Below, piece by piece: positions 13,470-26,222 of a stretch of 64,000 nucleotides of DNA; the first letter of the stretch is position 1, and each line of letters opens with the position of its first letter. The notes under the pieces are model-generated. The model had not been told where the DNA came from. It saw only the letters and a list, made by a program, of their open reading frames with translations, and ran no database searches. The translations under genes and the position numbers were made by a program. Origin of the DNA: Sphagnum magellanicum (Eukaryota; Streptophyta; Sphagnopsida; Sphagnales; Sphagnaceae); assembly GCA_021904315.1 (NCBI GenBank), contig CM038916.1:17815897-17879896 (forward strand), written 5' to 3'.

Positions 13470-14870
13470 TAAAAATCCATATGGTAATGTTAAAATGACA
13501 ATTTATTTTGATATCATTAATTTAGTGGGAATTACATGGTGGTTAATGAACTAAAAAGACCATATCAAAATAAGCCATTCTAAACAATTCTTTTAATGTA
13601 CATGTTAAAAAAATAAAAATTGAAATGCACCCAAAAATGATTATGATATGGCCTTCTGAAAATATGGCTCATTTTAGGCCATTCAAAAGTCCATAACCTT
13701 TTTTTGCACATTTTTCTTTTTTGTTTTAACATATCATATATTGAGTCCCTATAATATATCCCAAATAAAATTAATACAAAAAAATGCATGTATATAAAAG
13801 CATAAACAATAAACCAATCCATATTTTTCAACTTCAAAAGTCCATTATTGTCGCAACCCCACTTTGGCCAAGTGTGGGGGTGAAGCCCAACATTTGGAAA
13901 AGTTGGAGGTTGGGAGTCTTTCGGGACTCCCGAATGTTTAGAGCTCAACATCAAGGGGTAAAACACCTCGCATTGGGGTGTTCTTGGTGTCATTGGAAAG
14001 GTCTTGAAACGTAGATATCGAAAATGCCCTCGCATTAGCAATTCAGACATCTGCAGCCCAAGTTATGGGCAAAAGAAGGGCCAGGAGTCAAACTGGCAAT
14101 TTGACTCCCGACCACTAAAAGTCGGGAATCGACCTCTTCCCGACGTCCGATTTAAGTGTGCGACATGGCGTTGGAAAGATCTCGACGAGGGCTACAACTT
14201 TGGTTCAGACCTCGTCGCGATCCAACTCTGTAGTCGGGAGTTATGGCGGTTCAAAGTTCCGGGAGTCCCGTCGGGACAATTTCGGGACTCCATTTCGGGA
14301 GTCCTGGGAATTTGTGCCATTCGGACGTAGCCTCCGCGACCACCCACACAGAATACTATATGGGGGAAGGTGGTGGCTTCCCCCAAGTCCGGGTCGTGGT
14401 GAGTCTTGTGTGTCCAAGTGCCCGTGGCAAGTCCCAACACCAAAGGGTGTCCCGAATGCTAAACTAACCCGATTTGGTTGGTTTTTGGGTGCAGATTCAC
14501 ACGAGCTAAGCTAGTCCCTCTTCCTAGTCTAATCCCGGGGCTCCCAACTCGACCCTCTACCCCTTTCTAGAGTTGGAAGCCGGGAGCGTGCTACCAAGTT
14601 CAACTTTCCGCAACTTGACTTTGTGAAACCCTCAAGTGGGTTTCACCCCGTGACTTGGGAGCGCGTCAATTACTATATATTTGGTGTATATATGTTGTAA
14701 ATTTTTTTAATAAATGTTTTTTTCTTCAAGTTAACAATCTAAATTTAACCACAAATTTGGAAAATATTTTTTTTATGCCATGTTAATAGCTTGTAAATGC
14801 ACACCACTTTGCAAAAAATTAGATTGTGACACAAAAAGTGAACCACCTTACTTTGTAACCACCAAGATAT
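13470..14870 (+). repeat. Dispersed repeat, copy interrupted by a solo LTR
   Basis: The left part (about 13470-13700) and the right part (about 14674-14866) align with the continuous copy at 2440-2800. The solo LTR 13849-14668 lies between them. About 150 bp next to the LTR, on its left (about 13700-13848), has no counterpart in the copy at 2440-2800. Confidence 0.65.
13849..14668 (+). mobile_element. Solo LTR of an LTR retrotransposon
   Basis: The 820-bp block is far more GC-rich than its surroundings. It starts TGTCGCAACCCC and ends GGGAGCGCGTCA, giving the TG...CA termini of an LTR. It is flanked by attat on the left and attac on the right, a near-perfect 5-bp target-site duplication. The interior has repeated inverted pairs of GGGAGTC/GACTCCC type. 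No primer-binding site, polypurine tract or polyprotein sequence lies next to it, so it is a solo LTR. A related LTR on the opposite strand is at 25243-26209. It inserted into an older dispersed repeat. Confidence 0.75.
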
Positions 14871-15290
14871 TTAGTGATTGTCAACAACAATGTTTATGGT
14901 AATTACAAGCCATCATAATTGGTATGATATCAAAGACAAACAATAATAAACACATAATTAATTAATTTCGTACTTTGAAAAAGTCCAAAATAAAAACAAT
15001 GAATTTTGAAAGTTTAAAGATAATTAGAATAATATCTTCAACCTAGCAGGCACCAAACAAAGTGTTGAAACAACAAATTTTGCATAAGAAATTTTTCCCA
15101 CCATGAAAACAATTAACATTCATGATAATAGATAAACTTGGTGGCCACTAGATTTTAAGAACTAAAAGACCATAAAAAGAGGGGTGCAAAACTAAAACAT
15201 TGCATAACATCAAGTAAACAATTTAGTGGAAAAATACAAAAACAAAATTTGAAATATCTACTAAATATTATGTCATTCAATTCTACATAA
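14871..15290. other. Gene-free AT-rich stretch
   Basis: Nothing but AT-rich sequence with one tggtggccactag word (about 15140), a motif that recurs near 18535, 19817-19870 and in the array at 22310-22590. Confidence 0.45.
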
Positions 15291-15293
15291 TAT

Positions 15294-18200
15294 CACTAGA
15301 AGAAAAACATGTATTTTTTACTGCTCTTTGCGACTAAATTTTAGTCGCAAGAGACATTTTGCAACTAAAATCCTTTTAGTTGCCTAAGATAAGTCGCATG
15401 TGATAAACTAGTTGCAAATGACAAAGAATATTGTATGAAAAAAAAAGTCAACAAATACATTTCATCTTTTGATTCCATTGTATACGTATTGTCACATGCG
15501 ACCAATGTGCAACTATTTTGGTCACAATTGAAGGCAAATCATGTGTTGCCACGTGTCTTAATATATGATGATGATGATTATTATTATTATTATTATTATT
15601 TTGAAATAATCTAAGATGTTCAATTCAAAGACTTGGATGATCTTGTATTATGACATGTGGCCCAATGTAAATATGCCATGTGGCATTTAAAAAAATTAAT
15701 TTAATAAAAATATTAATATTAAGTTGGTAGGTACATAAATAAGTGCCTACAATCCTTACCTACTTACCTACCTACTTAGGTAAAAAAATAAACAGGTAGG
15801 TTTTACCTTCCTAGGCTAAATACCTACTCATATAGGTAGGTACTTAAGTAGGTAAGTACATAAGCTGACCTAGATGGGTAGGTCAAACTAGGTACTTACC
15901 TAGCTAAATAGATAAGTAGGTTAGGGAGGTGTATACTCTAGAATTGTGCATTATTTGTTTTTTTGTTTTGGGTTGAACCTTTTGATTAGCTCATCCCATG
16001 TGCACAAACTTCTTAATGTGAAATTGCATGGGCAATGTTCCCTTTGTTTATATAATGTTCAAAATAGGAATGGAGAATAAACAATATGGGATAAGTTTTG
16101 AAGTTGCAACTTATTTACAAACTAAGTTGTAATTCCAAAATTTTCTTCATCCCTTACTTCTAGGGTTTTTAGATTTTTAAGCAATTCAAGTACTAGATAA
16201 TTAAATAATCATTTAATTCATTATGATGAAATTTACATATATTTAAATTATAAACTATACACTACAAATATTCATTATTCATTATCAATTACTTAAATAA
16301 ATAATACCTTCTTCATATTTGACAAACTAACTATTTAATTACTCACGCGTTATTAATACATAACTCATAAATAATAAAATATTTAAAAAGATTTAATTAC
16401 TTTTCAGAATCTGATCAAACTATAGGTAATATAATTAATATGAAATTAACTTAATGACTATAATTTAAAATTAAATATCATGAATTAACAATTGTTATTA
16501 AAAAGTAAATTCTTACACAAAATTTTGAAGAATTATTATTCAACTAATTACATTATTTATTGTATAATAAAAATTATTGTTGTAAAAATTATTATAAGTC
16601 AAATAAATTTTTTCTCTTGGTATTTATTAACTATAAATACAATAATTTGTTAAACATAACATTAATTTTCAAAATTATTGTAAATTTACTATAAAATATT
16701 TATCATAGATGATTAATCACAGAATTTTTTAAGATAATATTATTGTATAATAATTCGTGAAATTAAAATCAGTAAAAAAATTATTCTAATTACACTATAA
16801 TTTTTCCAAATTTTTAATTCAGGTTTGAAGTTATAAATTAAAGAGTGTGAATAATTATGTTCAATTAGAAAATAATTATGCACATACTAATTAATTCTTA
16901 TATGAAGTAATTACAATGATTTTAAAGTAATGTCACATTAATTTAATTTATTAATTAATTTCTTATAATATAATAATATAAATTATATAATATACAAATC
17001 TATGTCATAACAATAATTATTTAGTGTCACTTAGATTTAATAAACACATTCACTTATAATTATTTATAAAAGTGATTTATTATGGATAGCACTAATAGAA
17101 AAAACCATTGAAATTCAATTAATAATTTTTTGAATTAAAATATAAATGATTCCAAAATAGTAATTCAGAATTCAAATATCAGTTTTTAGAAGTTTTTTGA
17201 AGTTAAATAACAAATTTCAGAATTGAAACGTTAACTTTCAGATTCAAATAATAATATTCAAAATTAAAAGTTGCATTTGAAGACTCAATTAATAATTTTC
17301 TGAATTGAAATATTAATTTTGAGAATCCAAAATAATAATTTGGAACTCCAATTTCAACTTTCAAGTCAAATAATTTCTTAAAATTTAAATTTTAAACTTC
17401 AAAATTAAAATATCAAATTTCAAGTTGAAATAAAAATATTTAAAATCAAGTTGCCAATTTTTAGAGTCAATAAAGTTTTTTAAATTGAAATAATAATTTT
17501 TAGATTCAAAAATAATAATTTAGAATTCAAATATTAGTTTTTAGATCAAATAAGTTTTTTGAATTTAAATAATAATTTTCAGAATTGAAATGTTAATTTT
17601 CATATTCAAATAACAATATTCAAAATTGAAATGTTTATTTTTAGACTCAATTACTAATTTTCAGACTTGAATTATTAATTTTGAAAATCTAAAATAATAA
17701 TTTCATGTTCGAATTAAATGATTATTTAAAATATAAATGAAAAATTTTCATAGCTGAAATATAAAATTTCATATTCACATTAAAATATTCAAAATTAAAT
17801 GGAATATTCAAAATATTCCATTTTTATGATCAATTATAATTTTCTGAATTGAAATACTAATTTTTGGATTCGAAAAAATTGATTTATAATTCAAAATCAA
17901 TTTTTAGATCAAATCAGTCTTTTTGAATTGAAAATATCAGATTCAAATCAAAAATTTCAAATTCAAATAATGTTTTAAACAATTGAAATAACAATTTTCA
18001 GATTTGAATAAAAAAATTCAAAGTTCAAATATTAATTTTGCAATTCATTATATGAACAATATACATATGTATGCATATTATATATATATATATATATATA
18101 TAATTTTAGTACATACATTAAAATATACCCTTATGTCATTGTAGAATACCTTTAGGATGCAACTAATTTGGTGACTATTGCGACTAATGGGACATATCAA

Positions 18201-18405
18201 TGTATTATTGGATGAAAATAAATGTAAAATTGATGTAACCAATAGGATGAAATTTTTTAATAGTTACATCATAATTGTGAAAATGATCAAAATAGTTGAA
18301 AGTTGGTCTTGTAGTTGCAAATATTCTCAAATCTAGTCGCAAACGACTATAAGTCGCATGTAGTCGTAAATTGAATGGTTACATTTTGGCTGATTTCTAC
18401 TAGTG
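15294..18405. mobile_element. CACTA-superfamily DNA transposon, non-autonomous, complete ends
   Basis: The element begins CACTAGAAGAAAA and ends with the inverse of CACTAGTAGAAAT. The shared terminal inverted repeat is about 12 bp with one mismatch. It is flanked by the 3-bp duplication tat (15291-15293 and 18406-18408), as expected for CACTA/En-Spm elements. Both subterminal zones carry many GCGACTA/TAGTCGC and TAGTTGCAA words in both orientations, the usual transposase-binding layout; 15336-15358 is nearly palindromic. No transposase ORF is present, so movement would have needed a partner element. The interior contains an (ATT)n run (about 15577-15602), a TAGG-type tract (about 15715-15935) and a long A/T minisatellite (about 16200-18050). 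Confidence 0.85.
16200..18050. repeat. Degenerate A/T minisatellite inside the CACTA element
   Basis: About 17100-18050 consists of loosely repeated phrases of the type aattttcagaattgaaata and attttcagattcaaataat, with a spacing of roughly 20-45 bp and strong divergence. The part 16200-17100 is similar in composition but less regular. There is no coding potential. Confidence 0.65.
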
Positions 18406-18408
18406 TAT

Positions 18409-19049
18409 CAACAAAAAAATTTACATACCTAAAGTTATTGTATCTCATAAACCATTGGTGGACCATTGAACAAAAAAACTTGTAGGGCACCAAACAATTG
18501 AAAAGAATTATTTATTAGAAAATAAAATCATTTGGTGGCCACCCATGGGTATAATAGACCTAGCCGGAAATGTATTAAGACATATACATTCAACATGTAA
18601 CCTTGAGTAGAAAGAATTTGCTTATTATGAAATATGAAATATGAATTGCACCCACCTAGCTAACAACCAAAGTAAACCTTAAGTTCACGAAAAACAATGA
18701 TTATCAATTTATTGATTTCATACAAATACATTGAGTATCAAAAAACTATCTCGCCATCCATATAAGAATTTGAAATATGAGCTACTAAAACTGAAATTCC
18801 ACTTTACAAGCAACCAAAAATTGAGGAATCATCTAACGTTGTAAACCAAAAGTCAAATTTGTAACTAAATCCTTGGCCTCTCTAAAAAGAGGACCTAGTT
18901 GACAACATGATTTTCTATTAGTTAGAACTATAAATGCCTTTGTGTGGTTTACAAACAAAGATCAAAACCTATTGTAAGCATAAATGTGTAATGATTATGA
19001 AATGGGCATAAATTGTCTTTGCACAACACAAACCTTTCAACGACAACCA
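18409..19049. other. Gene-free stretch
   Basis: AT-rich, without recognisable ORF or repeat apart from the word tggtggccaccc near 18535. Confidence 0.45.
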
Positions 19050-22000
19050 CAACCGAAATGCAAGGTCTAACCATTACACCTTGTTCTTGGATAACTCACG
19101 TCCTCTGAATGGTTCAAGGAAAAGTTTGCTCCATTTTGGATTTCGAAAGGCCTTACTAGGCTCATCATCAATGAGTAATGTTTGATCCATGTGCCCATAA
19201 AACATAACTCTACAAGTAAGGTGAACTTGATCCAAGTCCTTCAAATAGTAATAAACTAAGCATGTGAACTAACCCATTGTTGCAATGCATTGTTCACGTC
19301 CCCAAACAAACACAAATTGATCAACGAAAGTTTTGGGTATCAACACATGTAGAATTTCAAGGACATCTTCTAACAATGTACATGACCAAATAATAATGTA
19401 AAAATGTTCAAATGCTCAAGAAAGGAAATCATGTACTTTGGCATGAATTTCCAACTTGGATATGTATAAGTTTTTCCCAATCTTTTATTGATCCCTTTGA
19501 AGAAAGGCACATTTTGGAAAGTAGCAAAGGACACCATTAACATTTTAAATGAAAAGATTTTTAGTTGTGTTAAATCAAGGTTGAAAAGTTCGAATCCATG
19601 TCTTTGCATTAGAAATAGAAACATCATGCATCTACTAAACAGAAGAAAGGTTAGAGCAAAGAGAAATTCAAGAATGAGTAAAGGCCTCAATCCTTGTTGT
19701 AGGAGATGTTAGTCCAACACAAAATTTACAAGAATTAGGTTGATACCTAGAATATGGAAAGATAATTTTGACTAGAAATTCGATAGGAACATGGACTGAA
19801 AACACACAAATCACAACCCAGTGGCCACTAGGTAGATGTTGGGGAAAACCTGGTGGCCACCAGATGGTGGCAGGAGTGTGAAGTTCAACCCAAAACCCAT
19901 TAAGCCAAGACTAGATGCTTTAAAAATAAAGAGTACAAAAAACATTCAAGCAATAAAATTAAATATTTTAAATGGATTTTATCAAAACAAAAGTTTTGAA
20001 ATATTCAAACAAGCAAAATTTGAGAATGAGCAATTAATAAGGTACTTTTTGTTTCAATTTCAATTTCATTGTCACAAAAAGTGGGTTGGCAAGTTCAACT
20101 ACATTTCACAAATAACATTTTTAAAAGTCCTAGATTATCTCAATCAATACATTGAATCCTACCAAAGGGATTGTGTTCAACAAAGGTGGGAACACCATAT
20201 CTAGACGAATGAAAATTTTCCAAGGGAAAACAAACCCAACTAATACTAATCCTCCCCATGAGGACTGTGAAACGACTCCAAAAAAGTGGAATTATACAAG
20301 CCATTAAACATGTTTTTGTATGGCATATCATTTACAAGCAACATGTTACTAGTGTGAGTGTAAGGATAAGTAGAAAAGAAAACATCAAAGTTCTTGTGGA
20401 AAATTGGCTTGTCAAGTTTATTTGATAGGAAACGCAAATTTCACATGCAAAACTCTTGATCAAACACTCTAGAAGCATGTATAAAAATTCGTGTTTTGTG
20501 CTAAATTTGATCCAAATAATTATAGATATTGTGATGGTGGGTTGCAAACCAAATATACACCTAGAATTGAACAAGGCATTTCTCCAAAAAATGATGATGT
20601 GAGAACCCCTATCAAAGCATGTTGTGATCACAACTTTGTTCAAATCGAAAATCACATGACATGGACTCACCTCCATTGCACACGAACAAAGCATTTTGGA
20701 ATCAAAACTTGTAGTTGATGGAATGTCATCCAAGTCAACTTTAACAATTGCGCATGAATTTGGTGACTCCACATCTTCTACACGACGCATTTGGGAGTTG
20801 AAACCCAAAGTTGATGGAATTTCATCAATTGCGCATGAATTTGATGACTCCCTATCTTCCACTTCTTAAAAAAATGGTGCACCAATAATCTAAAAAAAAA
20901 ATAAAATAGTAATTGTGAAAGTCCAGAAATTGATTGACCATATAAATCAATGAGATTGGAAAATCCAAAAAAAAATTGGAGGGAAGGAATAAAAGAAAAT
21001 ATTTGGACTACTTCCAATAGATGTTGAGTGATTTTTACAAAAACTAGTAGAACATGCCATGGTGCATTTTTCAAACAATGTTTGAAACCTAACATCATAT
21101 TTTTGTTAGCACCAAAAGGATAGAGCTCCACAAACATAGGAACATTAAGCCCAAAGTAATGAAAAAACTTTAGGTATGGGACAAGAATCTTCATTAGATA
21201 ATTATCCTCTTTTGGTGCGCATTCATACGATTCAACAAAGATGGCAGTAAAAGGAAGATTCAAGCTGCAGATTCTGTAAGGCATATCATCTACCAACAAT
21301 GCATTCCCAAGGTGAGTATTAAAATACTAAGGGAAGAAATCAAAAAGGTTTATATGATAAGTTAATTTATCATGAGTGAGACGATCGACATGATTAAGGT
21401 ATGTTTTGTAAGGAAACTATAAAAATTGCTTATTAATCTTACACAAATTTCAACCCATGATCCTTTATGGATCAATCTTAATACTTATCTTTTCTGTTAT
21501 TATTCTCAAGTAAGCCTTCATCTTGGCAAACTGAATAAACGTTCATATGTAGATGGTAAACTGCTCTAAACACCTAAAGAGGAATTCCTTTAGAGCTAGC
21601 TTGGGTACAATGCTCTTGCCTAACAAGGTTTGATCTTGAGTTAAATTCAATGGCAAAGGTAGGAGGTGATTAATTATGAAATAATCCTTCCCAACAAAGA
21701 CCCCTTTCAAATTGAAAATCACGTGCAAAGGATTCACCTCTGCATCCTCTAAGTCGACAAAAGGAGATCTAAATATTTTGAAAGGGAACTTTCTCCCCTT
21801 ATCTTCCTTGAAAGATTAAAGGAGAACTATAAAAAATGTTTCAGCTTCGACCCCATCGAATCCCATAAGCGTCAAATGCGGCTATGTTGGGACCAATTGC
21901 TGGAGGGATGGGAGAGATATGAGTGAAGAGTGAGGTGGGGACATAGAACCTCGACGAGGTGAAGGCTGGACTAGAAACAACATTGATCTCCTTCGTCTTT

Positions 22001-25000
22001 CTTGTTTTTTCACATGCCTTTTCTAATGCAATTCACTCCCATCTAATTGTCCAAGCAACTAAACAACCGTCCTTCGAATTCCACTAGGGCCAAAAACAAA
22101 CCCAAGCTTGTCCCAACCATCCAAGTCCTTAGATGTGTACTCACTAAAATCATCAAACCCAAATGCACCTTCATCTACAAATAGAAAGTAGAAAAGGATG
22201 AGAATTCAACCAAACTAAAATTCCAAATAAACTGAATGAAAAGGAAAAAAATTGAAAAAAAACATTGACGAGGGAATCATAATCCTTCACGATTATATTT
22301 TTTAAGTTCTTCAACCACTTGCAAGTCTAGTGGCCACCAATTGAATCTAGAAGCCACTAGATAGGTCAATTTAGTGGCCACTATATCATTGTATTTAGTG
22401 GCCACTAGATTGTTGTATTTGGTGGCCATTAGGTAGGTCAATCTAGTGGCCACCAAATAGATCATTGTATTTAATGGCCATTAGATTAACCTTTTTGGTG
22501 GCCACCAAATGCAGAATATCTAGTAACTAAAACACAAGAAAAAACATATAAAATTATCTGGTGGCCACTAGATGCAATCTACATTTTAAAATTAAACTAA
22601 AAGAAAAATATCCTATGTAAATGTATTCATAATTTAAAAGAATTGTACAATGCCTAATGAAAAGAACAATTAATTGTAGTTTAATCCAACCTTAGGTGGG
22701 TTCAAGTCCTTGAGAGGAACTTGTTTGTTCATCTCAATACTAATATCATCATTATTTAAATCTTTGACATCATCCTCCCTAACAGTAATGGTTGTCTATA
22801 ACGGTTTCATAGTAGAGATGTCAAGTCATGCTAATATATCACTAAAGGGGTGTTCATTGTCTATCATTCTCCTCTTTCCAACCACATGAGATTGAGAACT
22901 CCTTGAGATCGACATAGGACCACTACTCATTCTTATGCTTATTTCTCTAATAACAAACATGTGACCAAGTTTCCTCTTGGTTTTCTTCCTTTTTTGCAAG
23001 AACGGATATTTCCTATTCCTACAATTCTTCTTCTACACCCAACCCTTGTTGTTCGACATTTGCAAATGGAGGTGGAGAACGAATTACAAGGGGCACTGGG
23101 TTTGTATTATACAAAACCAATAGACTAGTCATTGGAATCTCCTCAACCTTGTCAAGCAAGTCCATGGGAACAAGCTCAAGAACCCAAACTCTTTTCTCTT
23201 ACACATTGCATCGATACTAGTTCAAAATCTGAAATGGCTTACAAACCTTGAACATGGAAATAGATTTGGGATTTGCGAGAACATATTAGGCATAGATTTG
23301 TTAATACTCCACCACCAAAGATACTTAGACACACCATTCCACCACACAAAAGTGGTTAGAAAATGAGTTGAATCGCATCCGGGTTGAGTTCCAATTTATA
23401 CAACCTCTATTCTTCTGAAAATGGATAATTGCAAACATGGACCCATGCTAGAAGACACCTTGACACCAAAATGTCTACCTATGTCGACTTTCCTTCCTAT
23501 GAAAGAAAAAGGTAAGCGTATACCAAAAGTGGAAGGTTCATCCACGAACTTAATGACCTTGATAGAAGAACTTCCTGCTTGGAAGCCTAGTAAAATCCGT
23601 ACTCCATAGAGATGTCATCCATGAAGTCCTCTTCTTGTAGTCTGACGACCAAATTGTTAAAAAAAATTTGATCGCAAATACAAACAATTGTTTTGAAGAT
23701 GACCTTCATGGACAACAAGCTCGAAAGGACACTCTTCCAATCTATTAGAAAGCAAAGGTTTGGGTCCTTGCTTAAAGATTTTGTTGTCAATAACACAAGA
23801 AATGTCCTCCTTGATTTATGGTTCTGAAAATCGATGTTCCCTGAAGAGTCATCCACAATGTCCTTAAGGTTGTCAAGTTCCAATAGTGGATCCACCTTAT
23901 AGTGTGACTCAAGGTAGACATGGCCCATCTATGGGTTTTTGTTAATGAACCTTGAAATCCACTACTTGTTAAATTTATCAAAGGGAGGATCCTTGGATAG
24001 ATTCATATGGATCTTTGCCTTGAAGAAATCATTGTTTAATGTCTTCTCTAGTAGCGTAAACAATATTTTATTGTACTTATGTTTTAGTTTCATTTTCTTC
24101 CACATCTCTTCAATGTAAGGATGTGGACTTTGTGCCATTGGTTGAAGATGTTTATGGAAAATAATGATTTCATTTTGAATCACCTTCCTTTTCTTGATGT
24201 TGTAGCAAAACTCCATCATTGTCAGGAGGTACAAGTTCACTCCCATTGTAAGTTGATCCCATAGCAAATTTTCGTGTGCTTCCAAACCATGCACAAGCTT
24301 CACCATCTAAGACTCCTTCAGCCCCATAAAGCAATTAAATGCCAACTTTCCCATAGGTTGTGGTCTTGAAGGTAATTTTCCATAGTTATCCAATATGTTT
24401 CCCTTATACACCCACAACAACAAAATCTCTTTCCACTCTTCATGGAACATGTTTGAAGACAACAAGATTGACATACATTCTTTCACCAACTAAATTGTGA
24501 ACATATTTGTGAAGGACACCTTGAAGTTCTACAAAAAATTAATAAAGCACGTTTGATCATTTCTAGTCCTTCAAGCAAGCATAAAACATTGATTTTGTGC
24601 GGAAATGATTTTTGAAAAACCAGGCCTTGTATGCATGAGTCTTCTTGTCTTGTTCAAATTCTGGGCTTGGTTGGTCAAATTCAATCCATATTTTTCATGC
24701 GTGTTGTAAATTTTCCCTATATGAAAAAAACTAAGTTCTTCAATGTATTTGGATTGTTGAGGACTAATAAAAGCTTGCAAAGCTTTACGAAATTAACATT
24801 TTAGTTTTTTTGTCTTGTTTCAAGAATCTTAGTTAGATCATTTGGATCACCAAGAATAGTGAAAATTGGATATTGTTGATTAATGTAATGAAACATCAAA
24901 ATTTGATGTTTTATTTTGTTCTTATGTGTATCACTTAATGGGTGGTACACAATTCTCCTAGGAGGAGGTAGGAATCTATCCATAGGAACCTTTACCCCTT

Positions 25001-25230
25001 CAACGGGCTTGTTTCTAAGGGGAAAATAGTCTGAAAATTCGTTATTGATTGATTCATCGACATGCTTTCATTCAATTTCGTCAAGGCCCTTGGGATATTT
25101 CTTCATGATGAGGTTATCAATCATCTTCTCCCTTTTTTCCTCTATTGTGGCCTCCTTTTCTTATTTTTTGGAAGCTTTAATCACTAAAAAACCTTCAATG
25201 TTTATTTGAGTCATTTCAGAAATTGTCATC
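19050..25230 (-). pseudogene. Fossil coding region with three FCP1/NIF-like HAD phosphatase units
   Basis: The minus strand carries broken, protein-like sequence throughout. Three separate stretches resemble the FCP1/NIF (CTD-phosphatase-like) HAD fold. Unit A (about 21740-20900) has PLHVIFNLKGVFVG where the DxDx(T/V) motif belongs, LALKEFLFRCLEQFTIYI, and later NALLVDDMPYRI plus PFTAIFVESYE, which match the HAD acidic motif and its follow-up. Unit B (about 20700-20140) has CHVIFDLNKVVITT and NMLLVNDMPYKN. Unit C (about 19690-19080) has FVFVWGREQC and TLLIDDEPSKAFRNPKWSK. Upstream, 25230-21750 encodes unrecognised charged protein (for example FLPPPRRIVYHPLSD). The first aspartate motif appears as DLN or NLK rather than DLD, so catalysis may already have been lost in the ancestor. 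It is broken in many places. Origin (host gene, captured gene or viral) is undecided. Confidence 0.55.
22310..22590. repeat. GTGGCCAC minisatellite
   Basis: At least nine copies of the palindromic core tggtggccac or tagtggccact occur, spaced about 20-35 bp, with intervening attgtattt and taggtcaat phrases. Isolated copies of the same core occur at about 15140, 18535 and 19817-19870. The array lies inside the decayed HAD-like fossil. Confidence 0.7.
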
Positions 25231-25242
25231 ATTTTGTTTTAT

Positions 25243-26209
25243 TGACACGCCCCCAAACTCCTCAAGAGACCCAAAGGTGGGTCCTAAAGTGAAACAACGA
25301 AAGAAAAAGAGAGTTGGTGACGCACCCCTTGGTTCCTTGATAGACTCCAAATGTGAATTTGAAGTGAAAACAACGGAAGAGCAAGGAGTCGGGGCACATT
25401 CCTTGGCTCGCAGCACTTTGGGGGGGTTAGAGGGGCATGCTGGAACTCCGGGATGGGACTAGGAAGAATGACAAGCATCAACTACTCACAAGACTTGCAC
25501 AAAACCAACACAAGGTGGTTAATGCATAGTTGGAGCACTTTTGGTGCTAGGACAAGCCACGAGCAAACTTGGATTCACAAGACTCATCACAACCCGAACT
25601 TGGGGGAAGCCACCACCTTCCCCCTTATAGTATATTTTGTGCCTCTCCATGACGCCCACATCCAAATTGCATTTTGTCCCGGGACTCCCAAGTGGGAGTC
25701 CCAAAATTGCCAAAATTGGGATTCTCGCAACTTTGGGGCCCCAACTTTGTGTGCAGACCTTCAATTGAGATGAGGTTTAAAGCAAAGTTGTAGCCCTCAT
25801 AAAGAGCTTTCCAATGGTTTGTTGCACACCACCTACACGCAAGGAAATCAGGTCGATTCTCGACTTTTAATGGTCGAGAGTCAAACTGCCAATTTGACTC
25901 CCAGCCCTTTTTTTGGCCATAACTTGTGTTTTAGATGGTCAAATGGGTGATGCGAGCCCATTTTAAACATCTACATTTCAATATATTTTCAATGGTATAA
26001 AAAAAATTTCAATCCATTGGGTTTTGACCCTTGTAGTCGCTCTCTGAACATTCGGAAGTCCACCGGGACTCCAACTCCCAAAATGAAAGCTCTTTTGGGA
26101 GTGTGAGGGTTCATTCATTCACACTTTCCTTCACTTTTGGGCTTCCCTCTTGGCCCGCAACCTTGCAAGCCCTTGCCTTGATCACGAGCCCAAGGCTAAG
26201 GTTACGACA
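25243..26209 (-). mobile_element. LTR of the same family as the one at 13.8 kb, opposite strand
   Basis: Read on the minus strand, the block begins TGTCGTAACC and ends GGGGGCGTGTCA, close to the ends of the LTR at 13849-14668. Internal similarity is clear, for example gggggaaggtggtggcttcc, ttgactcc and the GGGAGTCCC inverted pairs (perfect hairpin at about 25680-25701). There is no matching 5-bp duplication. Immediately upstream on its own strand (26210-26222) lies a purine-rich stretch that looks like a polypurine tract, which suggests this is the 3' LTR of a larger element whose body and other LTR are no longer recognisable. The two LTR copies are well diverged and belong to different subfamilies or old insertions. 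Confidence 0.7.
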
Positions 26210-26222
26210 CTCTCCCCCACTA

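Noticed and set aside
14004-14514. Overlapping ORFs of 76-118 codons inside the 13.8-kb LTR
   Set aside because: They are by-products of the GC-rich LTR and have no protein-like motif.
22277-22465. 62-codon minus-strand ORF with LVATK repeats
   Set aside because: It is the translation of the GTGGCCAC minisatellite.
25223-25773. Plus- and minus-strand ORFs inside the 25.2-kb LTR
   Set aside because: Same reason; the equivalent frames are not kept in the related LTR at 13.8 kb.
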